A stretch of DNA of 64,000 bases, taken from contig JAGTTP010000002.1 of the NCBI GenBank assembly GCA_018223365.1, forward strand, positions 699,501-763,500. Direction: 5' to 3'. The notes under the pieces are model-generated. The model did no database searches and was not told the origin of the DNA. It saw only the letters and a program-made list of their open reading frames with translations. Of this stretch, positions 8,031 to 16,989 are shown piece by piece (within the stretch, counting starts at the first letter, position 1; the number at the start of each line of letters is the position of its first letter). The stretch comes from Clostridiaceae bacterium Marseille-Q4145 (lineage in GTDB: Bacteria > Bacillota > Clostridia > Lachnospirales > Lachnospiraceae). A program made the translations under genes and the position numbers.

Positions 8031-8036
8031 GCTTTC

Positions 8037-8064
8037 ATTATAACATTCTATTAATTGTTGTCAA
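8037..8064 (-). promoter_or_regulatory. Promoter of thrS
   Basis: Minus strand TTGACA (8064..8059), 16 bp, TATAAT (8042..8037). It sits immediately after the stop codon of the upstream polysaccharide gene, marking the housekeeping/polysaccharide boundary. Confidence 0.85.
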
Positions 8065-8071
8065 GAGCAAT

Positions 8072-9724
8072 TTAGCCCTGTTTTTCAGATACAATTTTAT
8101 AAACCGGATACCCTTTATACGTATCTACCTGAACTGCCTTTGCATTTTCATCATAATATGTGTGGATGTAGTTTATCGTCACATCTATTTCATCGTCAAT
8201 CAGGCGGACTTTCTCATTATTAATGCTGTCTTTGTATAGATTTACCACATCGTAGCATGCCAGCTTTTGTTTCCATAATACCGTATCTGTTTCCCATCCA
8301 CCAAAATAGGTAAAATGTCCGGAAATTCCTTTCGGCATCAAATCCAATGGTCCATAACCACTTGAGTAATCTAATGTTTTACTTTTTGTAATATAAAGAT
8401 GTCCCGGATCATCTTTCAGATCTTCCAGAACACTTTTTCCATCCACTGTTACCTGAGCCGCATTTCCTCTCCAGCTTCCATACCATTGATACTGGCTAAA
8501 AATCAGAACCGTAGCGCAAAGAACAATTCCCGTCTGTTTTTCAAACCACTGCCTGGTTCCATCTAACGTCCAGATCATAACCAGCAGCACCGCCAACCAT
8601 AGTGAAACATCTACATGATTTCGATCATATCTTCCCTGCCAGTACAGATAAAAATATAATCCCATAAACAGAAATATTTCATAAATCCATGTTCCATATT
8701 TTTCCAGACTATTCTTTCTCTCAAGTATACCAAGAAGAAGAATCAACAGAACACAGTAAAATACCGGTGTCTGAAAATACCGTTTTGGAAACTTTTCCAG
8801 AAAGCTTTCTATCACTTCTCCATTTAACTTCTTTGCAGAAGTCAGGCTGACCAGCTTTTTCATTGTTTCTATATTAAACAAATCAGGATCGCCAAAATTC
8901 CAGTGATTCCATAATTTATAGGCATCTTCTGTAATTCCTAGCTGTTCATATTCCTCTTCATAGTCTTCGTATTCCGGGAAATCATAGTCCAGAAGTTCTG
9001 TTCGAAGCTCATTATATTCTGTATACTGTTTCCACTGCGGATCACTCTGATAAACGAACGTATCAAACCCTTTCAGTCCAAAAGAAAGCAATAGCATAAC
9101 CAGAACCCCAAATAACGGTCTTCGTACTCGCTTAAAAGCATCTTTCTTTCTGCCTTTTAACATCTGACAGATTCCCAGTCCGGACATCAAAGCAACGCAT
9201 GCAATAAACTGCTCAAAACGGTACATGCTTCCAATACAACTTAAAGCAATTCCCGCAATCAGCAATTTATTTGATCTGATTTCTGCTGAACATTCCTGAA
9301 AAATCAGCAAAATTCCCGCAATAGTCAGCACTCCTGCAGTCTTTGTATACTGCATTTCAATATAACATTCATATCCAAAAAAACATAACACCAGTATTGA
9401 CAACGTTATTCCCAGTTCTTTGGGTAGCCGTTTCATGATCACATATACAATCGTGGAAAATGCCAGCCACAAAAAAACATATTGAATCAGTCCATACCAC
9501 GGAACACACTTCGTCAGGGAATACAACAGCACATATAATTTTCCCAGTAGGTAATTCTGATACACAACATGTGCATCCTGTATGTTCCAGGCTCCTGATA
9601 CCATCTCCACAATCGTCAGATCATCATTTGTTTCAAAAACCGGGCGCATTATGACTACCAGAAAAATAAGAAATACCGCATTGATTCCCAGTATCCACTC
9701 CCTCTGTGTTCTTTTCTCTTTCAT
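8072..9724 (-). CDS. Multipass membrane protein, GT-C-like, polysaccharide region
   Basis: A 550-residue protein I do not recognise by name. It has about 10 hydrophobic helices starting at residue 11 and a C-terminal extracytoplasmic part (about 430-550). The first outer loop, directly after helix 1, carries Asp34-Asp35 (FETNDDLTIVEMVSG), the place where GT-C glycosyltransferases keep a catalytic acidic pair. Its last 30 residues (YDENAKAVQVDTYKGYPVYKI) resemble the C-terminus of the protein at 29314-30981 (YDEKVQAVQVEELDEIPVWQF), so the two are paralogs. It is the last gene of the 8.1-13.6 kb operon. Likely role: transfer of a sugar from a polyprenyl carrier or polymerisation outside the membrane (inference). 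Confidence 0.75.
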   Translation of the reverse strand: MKEKRTQREWILGINAVFLIFLVVIMRPVFETNDDLTIVEMVSGAWNIQDAHVVYQNYLLGKLYVLLYSLTKCVPWYGLIQYVFLWLAFSTIVYVIMKRLPKELGITLSILVLCFFGYECYIEMQYTKTAGVLTIAGILLIFQECSAEIRSNKLLIAGIALSCIGSMYRFEQFIACVALMSGLGICQMLKGRKKDAFKRVRRPLFGVLVMLLLSFGLKGFDTFVYQSDPQWKQYTEYNELRTELLDYDFPEYEDYEEEYEQLGITEDAYKLWNHWNFGDPDLFNIETMKKLVSLTSAKKLNGEVIESFLEKFPKRYFQTPVFYCVLLILLLGILERKNSLEKYGTWIYEIFLFMGLYFYLYWQGRYDRNHVDVSLWLAVLLVMIWTLDGTRQWFEKQTGIVLCATVLIFSQYQWYGSWRGNAAQVTVDGKSVLEDLKDDPGHLYITKSKTLDYSSGYGPLDLMPKGISGHFTYFGGWETDTVLWKQKLACYDVVNLYKDSINNEKVRLIDDEIDVTINYIHTYYDENAKAVQVDTYKGYPVYKIVSEKQG

Positions 9725-9743
9725 TTTACCTTCAGTCTCATTT

Positions 9744-11138
9744 CTATTGCATTAATGAATTTTTTAAATAGTTTCTGGATAACTCTATATAGGGTTTTAT
9801 CAGTTCTTTTGCCTTTTTATAATCAACCTCCTTCGTATAATCTTTTTCTTCCTTCATAATCCGTTCTTCAAGTCCCAGCATCTGTGTGAGTTCATGAATT
9901 CTTGAATTCATCTCTATTTTCTTCGTCTTTGCTGTTCTTTCAAATACCCAGAACGGTCGTTCAAAAACAGTAGAAAAAACAGTTGCATGGAAAGAATCTG
10001 TAATGACCATATCCGCATACTTAATCAAGCTGAAAAACTCTTCCATCCCAACTTCAAATAACTGTCGGTCTCCAAAATCTTTATCTTCCATCCGAAAATG
10101 AAAGCTGTTTCCATTTTTAATATGAGGAATAGTAATCAGCAATTTTTTTTGTTCCTTTGCTATTCGTTCCGCTTTTCTCCGCTGCTTTTTATCATTTCCC
10201 AATAAATAACAGAAAACATATGGTTCTTCCACCTGTCTCTCCGCTGTTACTTCTTCCCATTCTTCCCTACTTAAAAGCAGGGTCGGATCCGTCACCCGCA
10301 CCACTTCCCTGCCCAGAAGTTCCGAAAAAGTTTTCGCGGTCACACTTTCTCTGACAGAAATATGAGCATACTTTTTCAATTCTGTTTTCATAAAATCCAG
10401 ATATCCATCCGGGAATTCCTGAACTGCCACACTGGACGCATAGGAAATAATATGCTTATCCGGCTGCCCATCCAAAAAAGAAAACAAAAATGCTTCATCC
10501 GCCACTCCCGGCTTCCAGATCTGGTCACTGCCGCTAATAAATGTCCCATATCGTTCTCTGCATTGACCAATGGTTTCTTTTGTATAAACGGTTGAATGTG
10601 GAATCCATTCTCGGAACTTTTCCAACATTTCGCCACGCTTCTTCAGCTGATCTGCACAATTCTGTTCCAGTTTTCTCTCTATCTTGTCTTTTGCTTTTCT
10701 GTAATAGCGATCGCACAGACCAGAAATAGAATTTCTCTTGATCTTTTCCAGCAAAGATGCACTAACTGGTGCTGCTACTTGCATCGTGCGCTTATAAGAA
10801 ATCAATTCGGCATCACATCCCAGCATCGTAACAGCTTTATACAAAGCATAGGACTGCGCAAGTCCTCCATAATTATTGTTTCCATAGTATAAAGTGATAA
10901 TTCCTACATCTTTTTTCACATTTGGCACATTATCTTTTACCATCTGCTTTTTCTTTCTGATAGGACAAATCTTGATACATTTACCACAGCGAACACAAAC
11001 TTCTTCCCGTATCTTAGGATAAAGAAAGCCTTCTTCATCCTCTTCCATTTGAATTGCCTTTACTGGACATCCTGCCATACATGCTGCACACCCGCAGCAA
11101 TCTTCTCTTTTTTCTACTAACTCTGGAATCGCTTTCAT
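9744..11138 (-). CDS. Ferredoxin-polysaccharide pyruvyltransferase fusion
   Basis: Two domains in 464 residues. Residues 1-65 are a two-cluster ferredoxin: Cys14/17/20/24 followed by Pro, and a second CVRCGKCIKICP set near 48. From about 75 the protein is a CsaB/PssM-type polysaccharide pyruvyltransferase (DVGIITLYYGNNNYGGLAQSYAL, FISGSDQIWKPG, ISVRE, MVITDSFHATVFS). Members put ketal-linked pyruvate on sugars. The ferredoxin is normally found on the FrhB-type partner; here it is on the transferase while the partner at 11138-12097 lacks it. The genes overlap by one base, so they are coupled and the products probably work together. Electron donor and redox substrate are unknown. Confidence 0.85.
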   Translation of the reverse strand: MKAIPELVEKREDCCGCAACMAGCPVKAIQMEEDEEGFLYPKIREEVCVRCGKCIKICPIRKKKQMVKDNVPNVKKDVGIITLYYGNNNYGGLAQSYALYKAVTMLGCDAELISYKRTMQVAAPVSASLLEKIKRNSISGLCDRYYRKAKDKIERKLEQNCADQLKKRGEMLEKFREWIPHSTVYTKETIGQCRERYGTFISGSDQIWKPGVADEAFLFSFLDGQPDKHIISYASSVAVQEFPDGYLDFMKTELKKYAHISVRESVTAKTFSELLGREVVRVTDPTLLLSREEWEEVTAERQVEEPYVFCYLLGNDKKQRRKAERIAKEQKKLLITIPHIKNGNSFHFRMEDKDFGDRQLFEVGMEEFFSLIKYADMVITDSFHATVFSTVFERPFWVFERTAKTKKIEMNSRIHELTQMLGLEERIMKEEKDYTKEVDYKKAKELIKPYIELSRNYLKNSLMQ

Positions 11139-12097
11139 TACTGTTTCCTTATCATCTTTCCAAGATGTTTTCTTAACTTCTTTATCTCATTTTTTATATA
11201 TGGCGGCCTTGTCATTTTTGCGCAAAAAGACAAAAGTTCTGCATTTTTTCGATTAAATACTTGTTCTCTATACGATGGTTTCAAAGATGATTTCTCGAAA
11301 TTTGTATTTTGAATTCCTGCTTCCTGCCAACTTAATTTCTGATAATTCAAATCTTCTATTATTTTTTCAAAAATACGTTGCCCCTTTGCAGTCTTCACCA
11401 TTACCAATGAAGTTCCCCATCGATTGTATAATGGTTCACATCTTTTTCTTACTTCCCAAAAATCCCCCAATGTAATATCCGCTTCATCATTTTCATTCTT
11501 AAAGTAACATTGATAGCAACTAGGCCTTAAAAATATATTCTTTATGAATCCACGCATAAACACATCATAATTTCTTGGTTTTTTAATTTTCTTTCCATTT
11601 TCCAGCTCTATTTTCAATGTAAAATCAAGCCATCCATTGTCCTTATTACGAAAATTAACAGATTTTATCTTTTTCCCTTTAGCTGTACTTTTTAAGTATT
11701 CTCTCCATATAACCGGACTGGGAACTCCATGACAGATCACATCTACCGTAATTAAATTATTATAGGTTTTTCCTAGATAAGAATGCAATCCACTGATTTG
11801 ACACGGTGTTCCGCTGTAAAGTACCGGAATTTCCTGTTTTAAATAGGATTCTGCCTTTTGATAAGTTTCTTTTACATTACTTGGCAGATATTTACTTCCC
11901 ATTAGAGGGAATAGTTCTTCTTCCGTTGACGCCTTGTCATGCATGACTTCCCAGTTTTCATCAAATCTGGCACCAAAGACCACTCCTCCGCATGAAATAA
12001 CATAATGAGCCAATAAGTAGAAAACACTTCCCGAAGATCCCTTCTGTCGAAGTTTTTCATCTTTGTTGTAGCATGCATATACGAGTGATTCTTTCAT
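11138..12097 (-). CDS. FrhB-like (coenzyme F420 hydrogenase beta-subunit family) protein
   Basis: 319 residues with the N- and C-terminal domains of the FrhB/FdhB family: GSSGSVFYLLAHYV (about 20-33), GTPCQISGLHSYL (about 116), VICHGVPSPVIW (about 137), and the Cys motif SCYQCYFKNENDEADITLGDFW (about 195-216). There is no ferredoxin domain at its own N-terminus. Family members bind flavin and pass electrons. In Firmicute capsule loci such proteins travel with pyruvyltransferases, but their reaction is unproven. It lies between the flippase and the ferredoxin-pyruvyltransferase and overlaps the latter. By eye it is more AT-rich than the 16-26 kb genes, which hints at a separate origin. Confidence 0.82.
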   Translation of the reverse strand: MKESLVYACYNKDEKLRQKGSSGSVFYLLAHYVISCGGVVFGARFDENWEVMHDKASTEEELFPLMGSKYLPSNVKETYQKAESYLKQEIPVLYSGTPCQISGLHSYLGKTYNNLITVDVICHGVPSPVIWREYLKSTAKGKKIKSVNFRNKDNGWLDFTLKIELENGKKIKKPRNYDVFMRGFIKNIFLRPSCYQCYFKNENDEADITLGDFWEVRKRCEPLYNRWGTSLVMVKTAKGQRIFEKIIEDLNYQKLSWQEAGIQNTNFEKSSLKPSYREQVFNRKNAELLSFCAKMTRPPYIKNEIKKLRKHLGKMIRKQ

Positions 12098-12102
12098 CGT
12101 TC

Positions 12103-13626
12103 TTAACTCCTACTTCTCTTATATACCCGTTTAAGTGGTCCTAATACCATATCTTTTTCCTGTTCGTTCATCCCCAGACACCACATGGAAACAGCAAATA
12201 CCACAGTGAATATTATGACTGCAGCAAAGAACTTACTAAGGCTATCCATAACCCAAACTTTTCTCAAAATAATTCCCAAAATGCAAGGTCCTATCAATGC
12301 TGGAATAAATTTTAAAATTTCCCTCCAAAAATAGAGAATATCCAGACCAATTCGTTTTTGGTAATAAATGTTCATAAAAATAATATTTCCAACAATAAGA
12401 GAAATTGCAGTTCCTAAAGCAGCACCAGACGGTCCCCATATTTTTATAAACGGAATGCTGATCAGGACATTACTGATTGCTATACACAAGTATACTACCG
12501 ATCTGACTCTATGCAGGTTCTTTGCCCTTTGAATTTCAATTCCCAGATTCTGAATTAAGGGGATGGTTACCGGCACAATTAACAATAAAGTAATCGCATA
12601 AGATTCTATATAATTCTCACCAGCCCATAAAGAAATAAATTCTTTTCCAAGGAAAATGAATCCCATTACAATCAGTGATAACACAATAAACTGAACTCGT
12701 CCAACTTTTGTGAAAAGCTTTGTAAGTGCAGTATCATCATTTTCTTCTACAACCAGCTTATTTACCTGTGGGACAAATACATTTGAAATTGCTGTTGATA
12801 CCTGAAGATACATATTGTTAAGCTGACTTCCAACACCATATACCGCTACTGCTATAGTTCCACTAAATCTACCTAACAAAAATTTGTCTACACTCCAGTT
12901 TACTTGATCTACGATCATATTAATAAAGATGAAAAATGTAAATACCCACATTTCTTTTAATAAACCAAGCTGGAAATTTTTAAAACGCATTTTTATATGA
13001 AGATTTCGTACGCAATAAATAATACTTGCAATTAATTTCGCAATGGTCAATCCCGTTGTTACAAGTACCATGGCAACTGATCCATAACCCATAATCAGTA
13101 ATGGCAATGTAATAAACGGATTAAAGAGATACTGCAATACTCTAAGTAGTCTCTGCAAAAGAAATCTTTCATGCGAAGTCATAAAAGAATCATATACACT
13201 TGCAGGAAATGTCAATGCAAGATTAAACACCATTAAAGCCAGCAGGATTTTTGCTTTTGCATATTCTGCGGTTGTAAGTCCTGTTCCGAAAATCCATTGG
13301 ATATTTCCCAGCATGACAGCGCCACAGAACAGGCAAATTCCAGAAATAATAAGAAAAATCGTCATGAACATGCCATTAAAGCTGGCGACTTTTTCTTCAT
13401 CCCCTTCTTTTTTTACCATTGTATAAAAACGCATATAAGAACTGTTAAATCCAAGACTTAACACGCTCAAATACGATACCACAGAAGCAACCAGCTGATA
13501 CAGGCCATATTCACTCTGTCCCAACAACCGCAGCATAATCGGTGTGTATAGCAGTCCTGAGACAATATGAATTCCTTGTGCCAGATAAGTTAGCAGCACT
13601 CCTGCTTTTTTCTGATTTACTTTCAT
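12103..13626 (-). CDS. Oligosaccharide flippase (Wzx/MATE-like)
   Basis: 507 residues with 12-14 hydrophobic helices and the N-terminal signature GVLLTYLAQGIHIVSGLLYTP-type followed by RLLGQSEYGLYQLV, diagnostic of the polysaccharide flippase family. It should move polyprenyl-linked repeat units across the cytoplasmic membrane. It is the first gene of a four-gene operon (flippase, FrhB-like, ferredoxin-pyruvyltransferase, GT-C-like) and the only flippase candidate in the window. AAAAGG lies about 8 bp before the ATG. I did not find a strong promoter between it and the SEC-C terminator. Confidence 0.9.
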   Translation of the reverse strand: MKVNQKKAGVLLTYLAQGIHIVSGLLYTPIMLRLLGQSEYGLYQLVASVVSYLSVLSLGFNSSYMRFYTMVKKEGDEEKVASFNGMFMTIFLIISGICLFCGAVMLGNIQWIFGTGLTTAEYAKAKILLALMVFNLALTFPASVYDSFMTSHERFLLQRLLRVLQYLFNPFITLPLLIMGYGSVAMVLVTTGLTIAKLIASIIYCVRNLHIKMRFKNFQLGLLKEMWVFTFFIFINMIVDQVNWSVDKFLLGRFSGTIAVAVYGVGSQLNNMYLQVSTAISNVFVPQVNKLVVEENDDTALTKLFTKVGRVQFIVLSLIVMGFIFLGKEFISLWAGENYIESYAITLLLIVPVTIPLIQNLGIEIQRAKNLHRVRSVVYLCIAISNVLISIPFIKIWGPSGAALGTAISLIVGNIIFMNIYYQKRIGLDILYFWREILKFIPALIGPCILGIILRKVWVMDSLSKFFAAVIIFTVVFAVSMWCLGMNEQEKDMVLGPLKRVYKRSRS

Positions 13627-13659
13627 TATTTTATAACCTTTTATTTGTATATTGTTTCA

Positions 13660-13700
13660 TTAACAAATAAGTGGCGCTATCAGCTTCTGACAACACCACT
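13660..13700 (-). terminator. Terminator downstream of the SEC-C gene
   Basis: On the minus strand a 14-bp stem, including G-U pairs, is formed by AGTGGTGTTGTCAG and CTGATAGCGCCACT with a 3-nt loop (13700..13670), followed by TATTTGTT. Confidence 0.7.
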
Positions 13701-13728
13701 ATCTTTTGTTATATTTTACTATGTGTAT

Positions 13729-14238
13729 TTATTTGTTATGTTTTCCACAGCACTGTTTGTACTTCTTGCCACTTCCGCACGGACACGGATCGTTACGACC
13801 GATCTTTTTACCTTTTACGATGGTACCAGATTTTTTCTGTTCCAGATACAATGCATGTTTTTTCTCTTTATCAAAAATCTCATCCCACTGCGGCAGTTCA
13901 TACAACCAATCAGCTTTTGCATCAACCATGTTCTTGTACAGTTTTTCTTTGTCAAATTTCAGGCTGACAACGGTGTCTTCTTCCATCTCTTCGATCGGGT
14001 TTGCCTCTACCAGGCTCTCATTGATACCATCCAGGAATCCGGTCATCTCCATAACGCTTAAGCCATATTTCTCAGCCAGCTCTTTTACGGTTCCTTTTAC
14101 TTCAGTATCCGGATCAGAAAGAAGCTTCTCATAAACTCCTTTTTCCAGATTGAAGTAATTAGCCCAGAATCTCTGGAGAGTTCCTTTATCTTTTTTCTCA
14201 TCATAGGCAATTTTATGCCACTCTTTTAATAATGCCAT
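13729..14238 (-). CDS. SEC-C motif metal-binding protein
   Basis: 169 residues. The C-terminus has a SEC-C zinc motif, GRNDPCPCGSGKKYKQCCGKH (about 146-166), with Cys-X-Cys...Cys-Cys/His ligands as in the tail of SecA. The first 100 residues are helical and contain KGTVKELAEKYGLSVMEMTGFLDGINESL, a small helical module common to Firmicute proteins of this type. The function is unknown. It lies alone between two polysaccharide operons with its own promoter, operator-like palindrome and terminator, and may be an older resident gene around which the polysaccharide modules were placed (inference). Confidence 0.85.
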   Translation of the reverse strand: MALLKEWHKIAYDEKKDKGTLQRFWANYFNLEKGVYEKLLSDPDTEVKGTVKELAEKYGLSVMEMTGFLDGINESLVEANPIEEMEEDTVVSLKFDKEKLYKNMVDAKADWLYELPQWDEIFDKEKKHALYLEQKKSGTIVKGKKIGRNDPCPCGSGKKYKQCCGKHNK

Positions 14239-14276
14239 ATTAAACCATCCTTCTTTTATTGCTAAATATAAACATA

Positions 14277-14310
14277 GAGTAAATATATACTATTTACTCC
14301 AATTTTTCAA
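14277..14310 (-). promoter_or_regulatory. Promoter with 23-bp operator-like palindrome (SEC-C gene)
   Basis: Minus strand TTGAAA (14310..14305), 17 bp, TATATT (14287..14282). The -10 is covered by a perfect inverted repeat with 9-bp arms, GAGTAAATA and TATTTACTC, and a 5-bp centre at 14277-14299. The geometry suggests repressor control; the regulator is not in the window. Confidence 0.65.
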
Positions 14311-14316
14311 TCTTTT

Positions 14317-15987
14317 TCACTCATTTTGCTTAAATAATATCTGCTCGCTGTCCGGAATCAGCCTGCTGATATACCCGTTTTCTTCACACCACTGAGCCCA
14401 CTGTTCGTCATTCCAGCCTGAAGTTTCTCTCGAATCCACAAAAATAATGTCAGGTATTTTCTCTGGATAAATTTTATAATACTCTTTAAATTTATCATTA
14501 TCCAAATCGTATTCTTTGATCCATCCAGAAAAAGAAGCATTATTCGCATTCTCCGCCATCAGATAGCCCTGTGGAAACATATTGTAAAATAGAATATGTT
14601 TACCGCTTAAATCTCCCAGTTCCTGAATCAAATGATAATTTTCATCATTCAACTTTTTCTTTGCCTCAGTTGTAATAACTCCTTTTAACGGACCTTCTGT
14701 AATTTCACAGTTTAATGCTTCTCCGTCATCCTCCCAATATACATAATTCATATTAATATATACCTGAGCTGACAACTGCACTAAAATCAGTCCTATAAAA
14801 CACCACGGGAGTATTTTTTCTGTCGAATTCTCTTTTCCAAAATCATACAACATAAACAGCGCTGTGCAGGAAGAGATCAGACTGGCATTACACATTACAT
14901 AAATTCCCTGATTGCTTGACAGATTCATACAGAACGCATAAACCATACCGAGCATCCAGCCTTTTGCAAATAAACTCCAGTCCTTTTTCTCTGTCAGTAA
15001 AAAGCCAAGCAATCCTATCAGCGCTAATGGCAAGGCTACAGCATGCTTTCCAATTCCTGCTGTTTTAAATAATGCCAGCAGAACAAGAAACAATATATTC
15101 AGAAAAGTAATGCATACCAGCATAAAACGTCGGTATTTTCTGCTGTATACCGCAATCCCTCCACCTGCCAGAAACGCAAGAAAATAAAGCTTAAACCAGT
15201 TTACAAACCAGAGTACCGGCTCCATAAAAGCCATGATTCCCTTTTGTTTATGCGCCGGATCTGCCAAAATATATCCGATACTTTCCAAAACGGTGGTAAG
15301 TGAAGTTCTGGATAGCACGAAAACAATAAATATCAGCGCAATGAAGCCAGAACCTGCAGTCACCCATCCCAAAGCTTCGATTCCAAAGGTTTCTTTTTTC
15401 TGTCTTTTCCATAGACAGACAATCGCATACAGCGCATATGCCAATACCATATACGGACAACACAACACTACAATAGCAAGCAAGATTCCTGTTATAAAAT
15501 GCTGCAGGCGAAACGATCTAAAATTTGCCATCAAAACCGATGCCATAAGCCATGTTGCCAACATACCAATGGTATTGTAACTCAATGTTCTCAGACATGC
15601 ATGGGTAAAAAGAGCAAACATAATGTTGGCAATTGCTGCCATCCATCTATTTCTCTTTCGCAGCAACATATAAGAAACAATTGCACTTCCCGTCAGACAT
15701 ACCAGATATACATATCTTGATGCAAGGTAGATGCCTTCCGTATTCCCTTGAATAAGCAGATAACACTTCACGAATGGATACAGCAGGAAGCCCACCAGCT
15801 GAGATACATGCCATTCATCCGCCAACAATCCTTCTCCCTGTGCCAGACGATAAGGAACTGTCAAATAGAACGCCTCATCAATATCGACATTCCCAAGCCT
15901 TATTCTTGAAAGATGCATGCAAACAACACCAGCTAATAGAATTATAAACATGATATCCGCTATTCTGCTTTTTTCTTTTGTTTCCAT
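14317..15987 (-). CDS. Multipass membrane protein, GT-C-like
   Basis: 556 residues, about 11 hydrophobic helices, then a C-terminal soluble segment (about 430-556) ending in a Trp-rich WNDEQWAQWCEENG region. The first outer loop after helix 1 carries Asp35-Ile-Asp37-Glu38 (GNVDIDEAFYL), matching the acidic loop of GT-C glycosyltransferases, and EWHVSQLVGFLLYPF follows as in ArnT/GT39-like proteins. It is the last gene of the 14.3-24.6 kb operon, eight bases after the GT4 at 15997. It probably uses a polyprenyl-phosphate sugar on the outer face; acceptor and donor are unknown. Confidence 0.75.
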   Translation of the reverse strand: METKEKSRIADIMFIILLAGVVCMHLSRIRLGNVDIDEAFYLTVPYRLAQGEGLLADEWHVSQLVGFLLYPFVKCYLLIQGNTEGIYLASRYVYLVCLTGSAIVSYMLLRKRNRWMAAIANIMFALFTHACLRTLSYNTIGMLATWLMASVLMANFRSFRLQHFITGILLAIVVLCCPYMVLAYALYAIVCLWKRQKKETFGIEALGWVTAGSGFIALIFIVFVLSRTSLTTVLESIGYILADPAHKQKGIMAFMEPVLWFVNWFKLYFLAFLAGGGIAVYSRKYRRFMLVCITFLNILFLVLLALFKTAGIGKHAVALPLALIGLLGFLLTEKKDWSLFAKGWMLGMVYAFCMNLSSNQGIYVMCNASLISSCTALFMLYDFGKENSTEKILPWCFIGLILVQLSAQVYINMNYVYWEDDGEALNCEITEGPLKGVITTEAKKKLNDENYHLIQELGDLSGKHILFYNMFPQGYLMAENANNASFSGWIKEYDLDNDKFKEYYKIYPEKIPDIIFVDSRETSGWNDEQWAQWCEENGYISRLIPDSEQILFKQNE

Positions 15988-15996
15988 TTATCTTAT

Positions 15997-16989
15997 CTAT
16001 TCCCTTTTTATTACTTTTCGCATCAAATCACATAACGCTTTTTCATTTAATGCTTCAAAAAATTCCGCCCGTTCATAATCTCCCACGCCATCTCTTGCAT
16101 ACAGGCAGTCCGCCGCCAATATTGGCGCTCCCACGGATCTTGCCTCCAGAAGCGGCAGTCCTATAGTCTCAATATAAGACGGGAATACCAGTACAGAAGA
16201 CGCATACTGTTCAAAGAGCTGTGTTCGCGGCACCGGACCGATGAACTCGATCGGAAGCTTCTTTTCTTCTGCCTCCGCTTTCAACTTCTTCATGCCCTCG
16301 TTTTCTTCTCCGGTCACGGTCCATATAACCCGGTAATCTTCCATACCCTGCTCTTTTAAAAGTTCACAGGCCTTAAAAAATGTCCGGTGATTCTTATAGG
16401 CAGGCGGTCCTGCCGGATAGAAGAACGTCGGGCAGGTCTCATCCATCTTCCATGGATGGGTTTTCAGCATCTCCACCGGCGGAAACTTCACTTCCACCCG
16501 GTCAGCCGGAATGCCGCACTGACGGATGATCTCTTCCTTCATCCAGTTGGTCTGCACCAGCACCTTTTCTGCTCTGCGAATAGACTTTTTCATCATTCGG
16601 CCTAGGATCTGCTGGCTGTACCAGGGACGGAATGCCTCCCATGGTTTGAATTTATATTCCGAAAAGGGAAGCGCATTATGTTCATATACCGTCTGCGGCA
16701 CATTCGTATGTGGAAGTTCAATGTTTTGCAGAGACAATACCCGGTCAGCTTTATATTTTTTTACCAGCTTATGGGCCACGAAGTGATCAAAATACAGCCG
16801 GTGCAGCATGCTTTTCTTCACTTCCGGGAAATTCAGTACTTTGATATTCTCTGTCTCCGGAAGTTCATAGACACTGAGTACGAAAATGTATTCATTCTCT
16901 GTATCTTTCTTAAATTCTTCATAAAAGCTCTGAAGAACCGTCGCTGCTCCGCCGCTGTCTGCCGCTACATCATAAACCAGCGTTCTCAT
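15997..16989 (-). CDS. Glycosyltransferase family 4
   Basis: 330 residues of GT-B type. The N-terminal domain begins MRTLVYDVAADSGGAATVL. The C-terminal nucleotide-sugar domain has YPAGPPAYKNHRTF (about 197-210) and the GT4 signature FPSYIETIGLPLLEARSVGAPILA (about 278-300) with the EX7E pair. No membrane helices, so it acts at the inner membrane face on a lipid-linked sugar chain. It overlaps the bi-domain oxidoreductase gene by 20 bp. Donor and linkage cannot be read from sequence. Confidence 0.87.
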   Translation of the reverse strand: MRTLVYDVAADSGGAATVLQSFYEEFKKDTENEYIFVLSVYELPETENIKVLNFPEVKKSMLHRLYFDHFVAHKLVKKYKADRVLSLQNIELPHTNVPQTVYEHNALPFSEYKFKPWEAFRPWYSQQILGRMMKKSIRRAEKVLVQTNWMKEEIIRQCGIPADRVEVKFPPVEMLKTHPWKMDETCPTFFYPAGPPAYKNHRTFFKACELLKEQGMEDYRVIWTVTGEENEGMKKLKAEAEEKKLPIEFIGPVPRTQLFEQYASSVLVFPSYIETIGLPLLEARSVGAPILAADCLYARDGVGDYERAEFFEALNEKALCDLMRKVIKRE

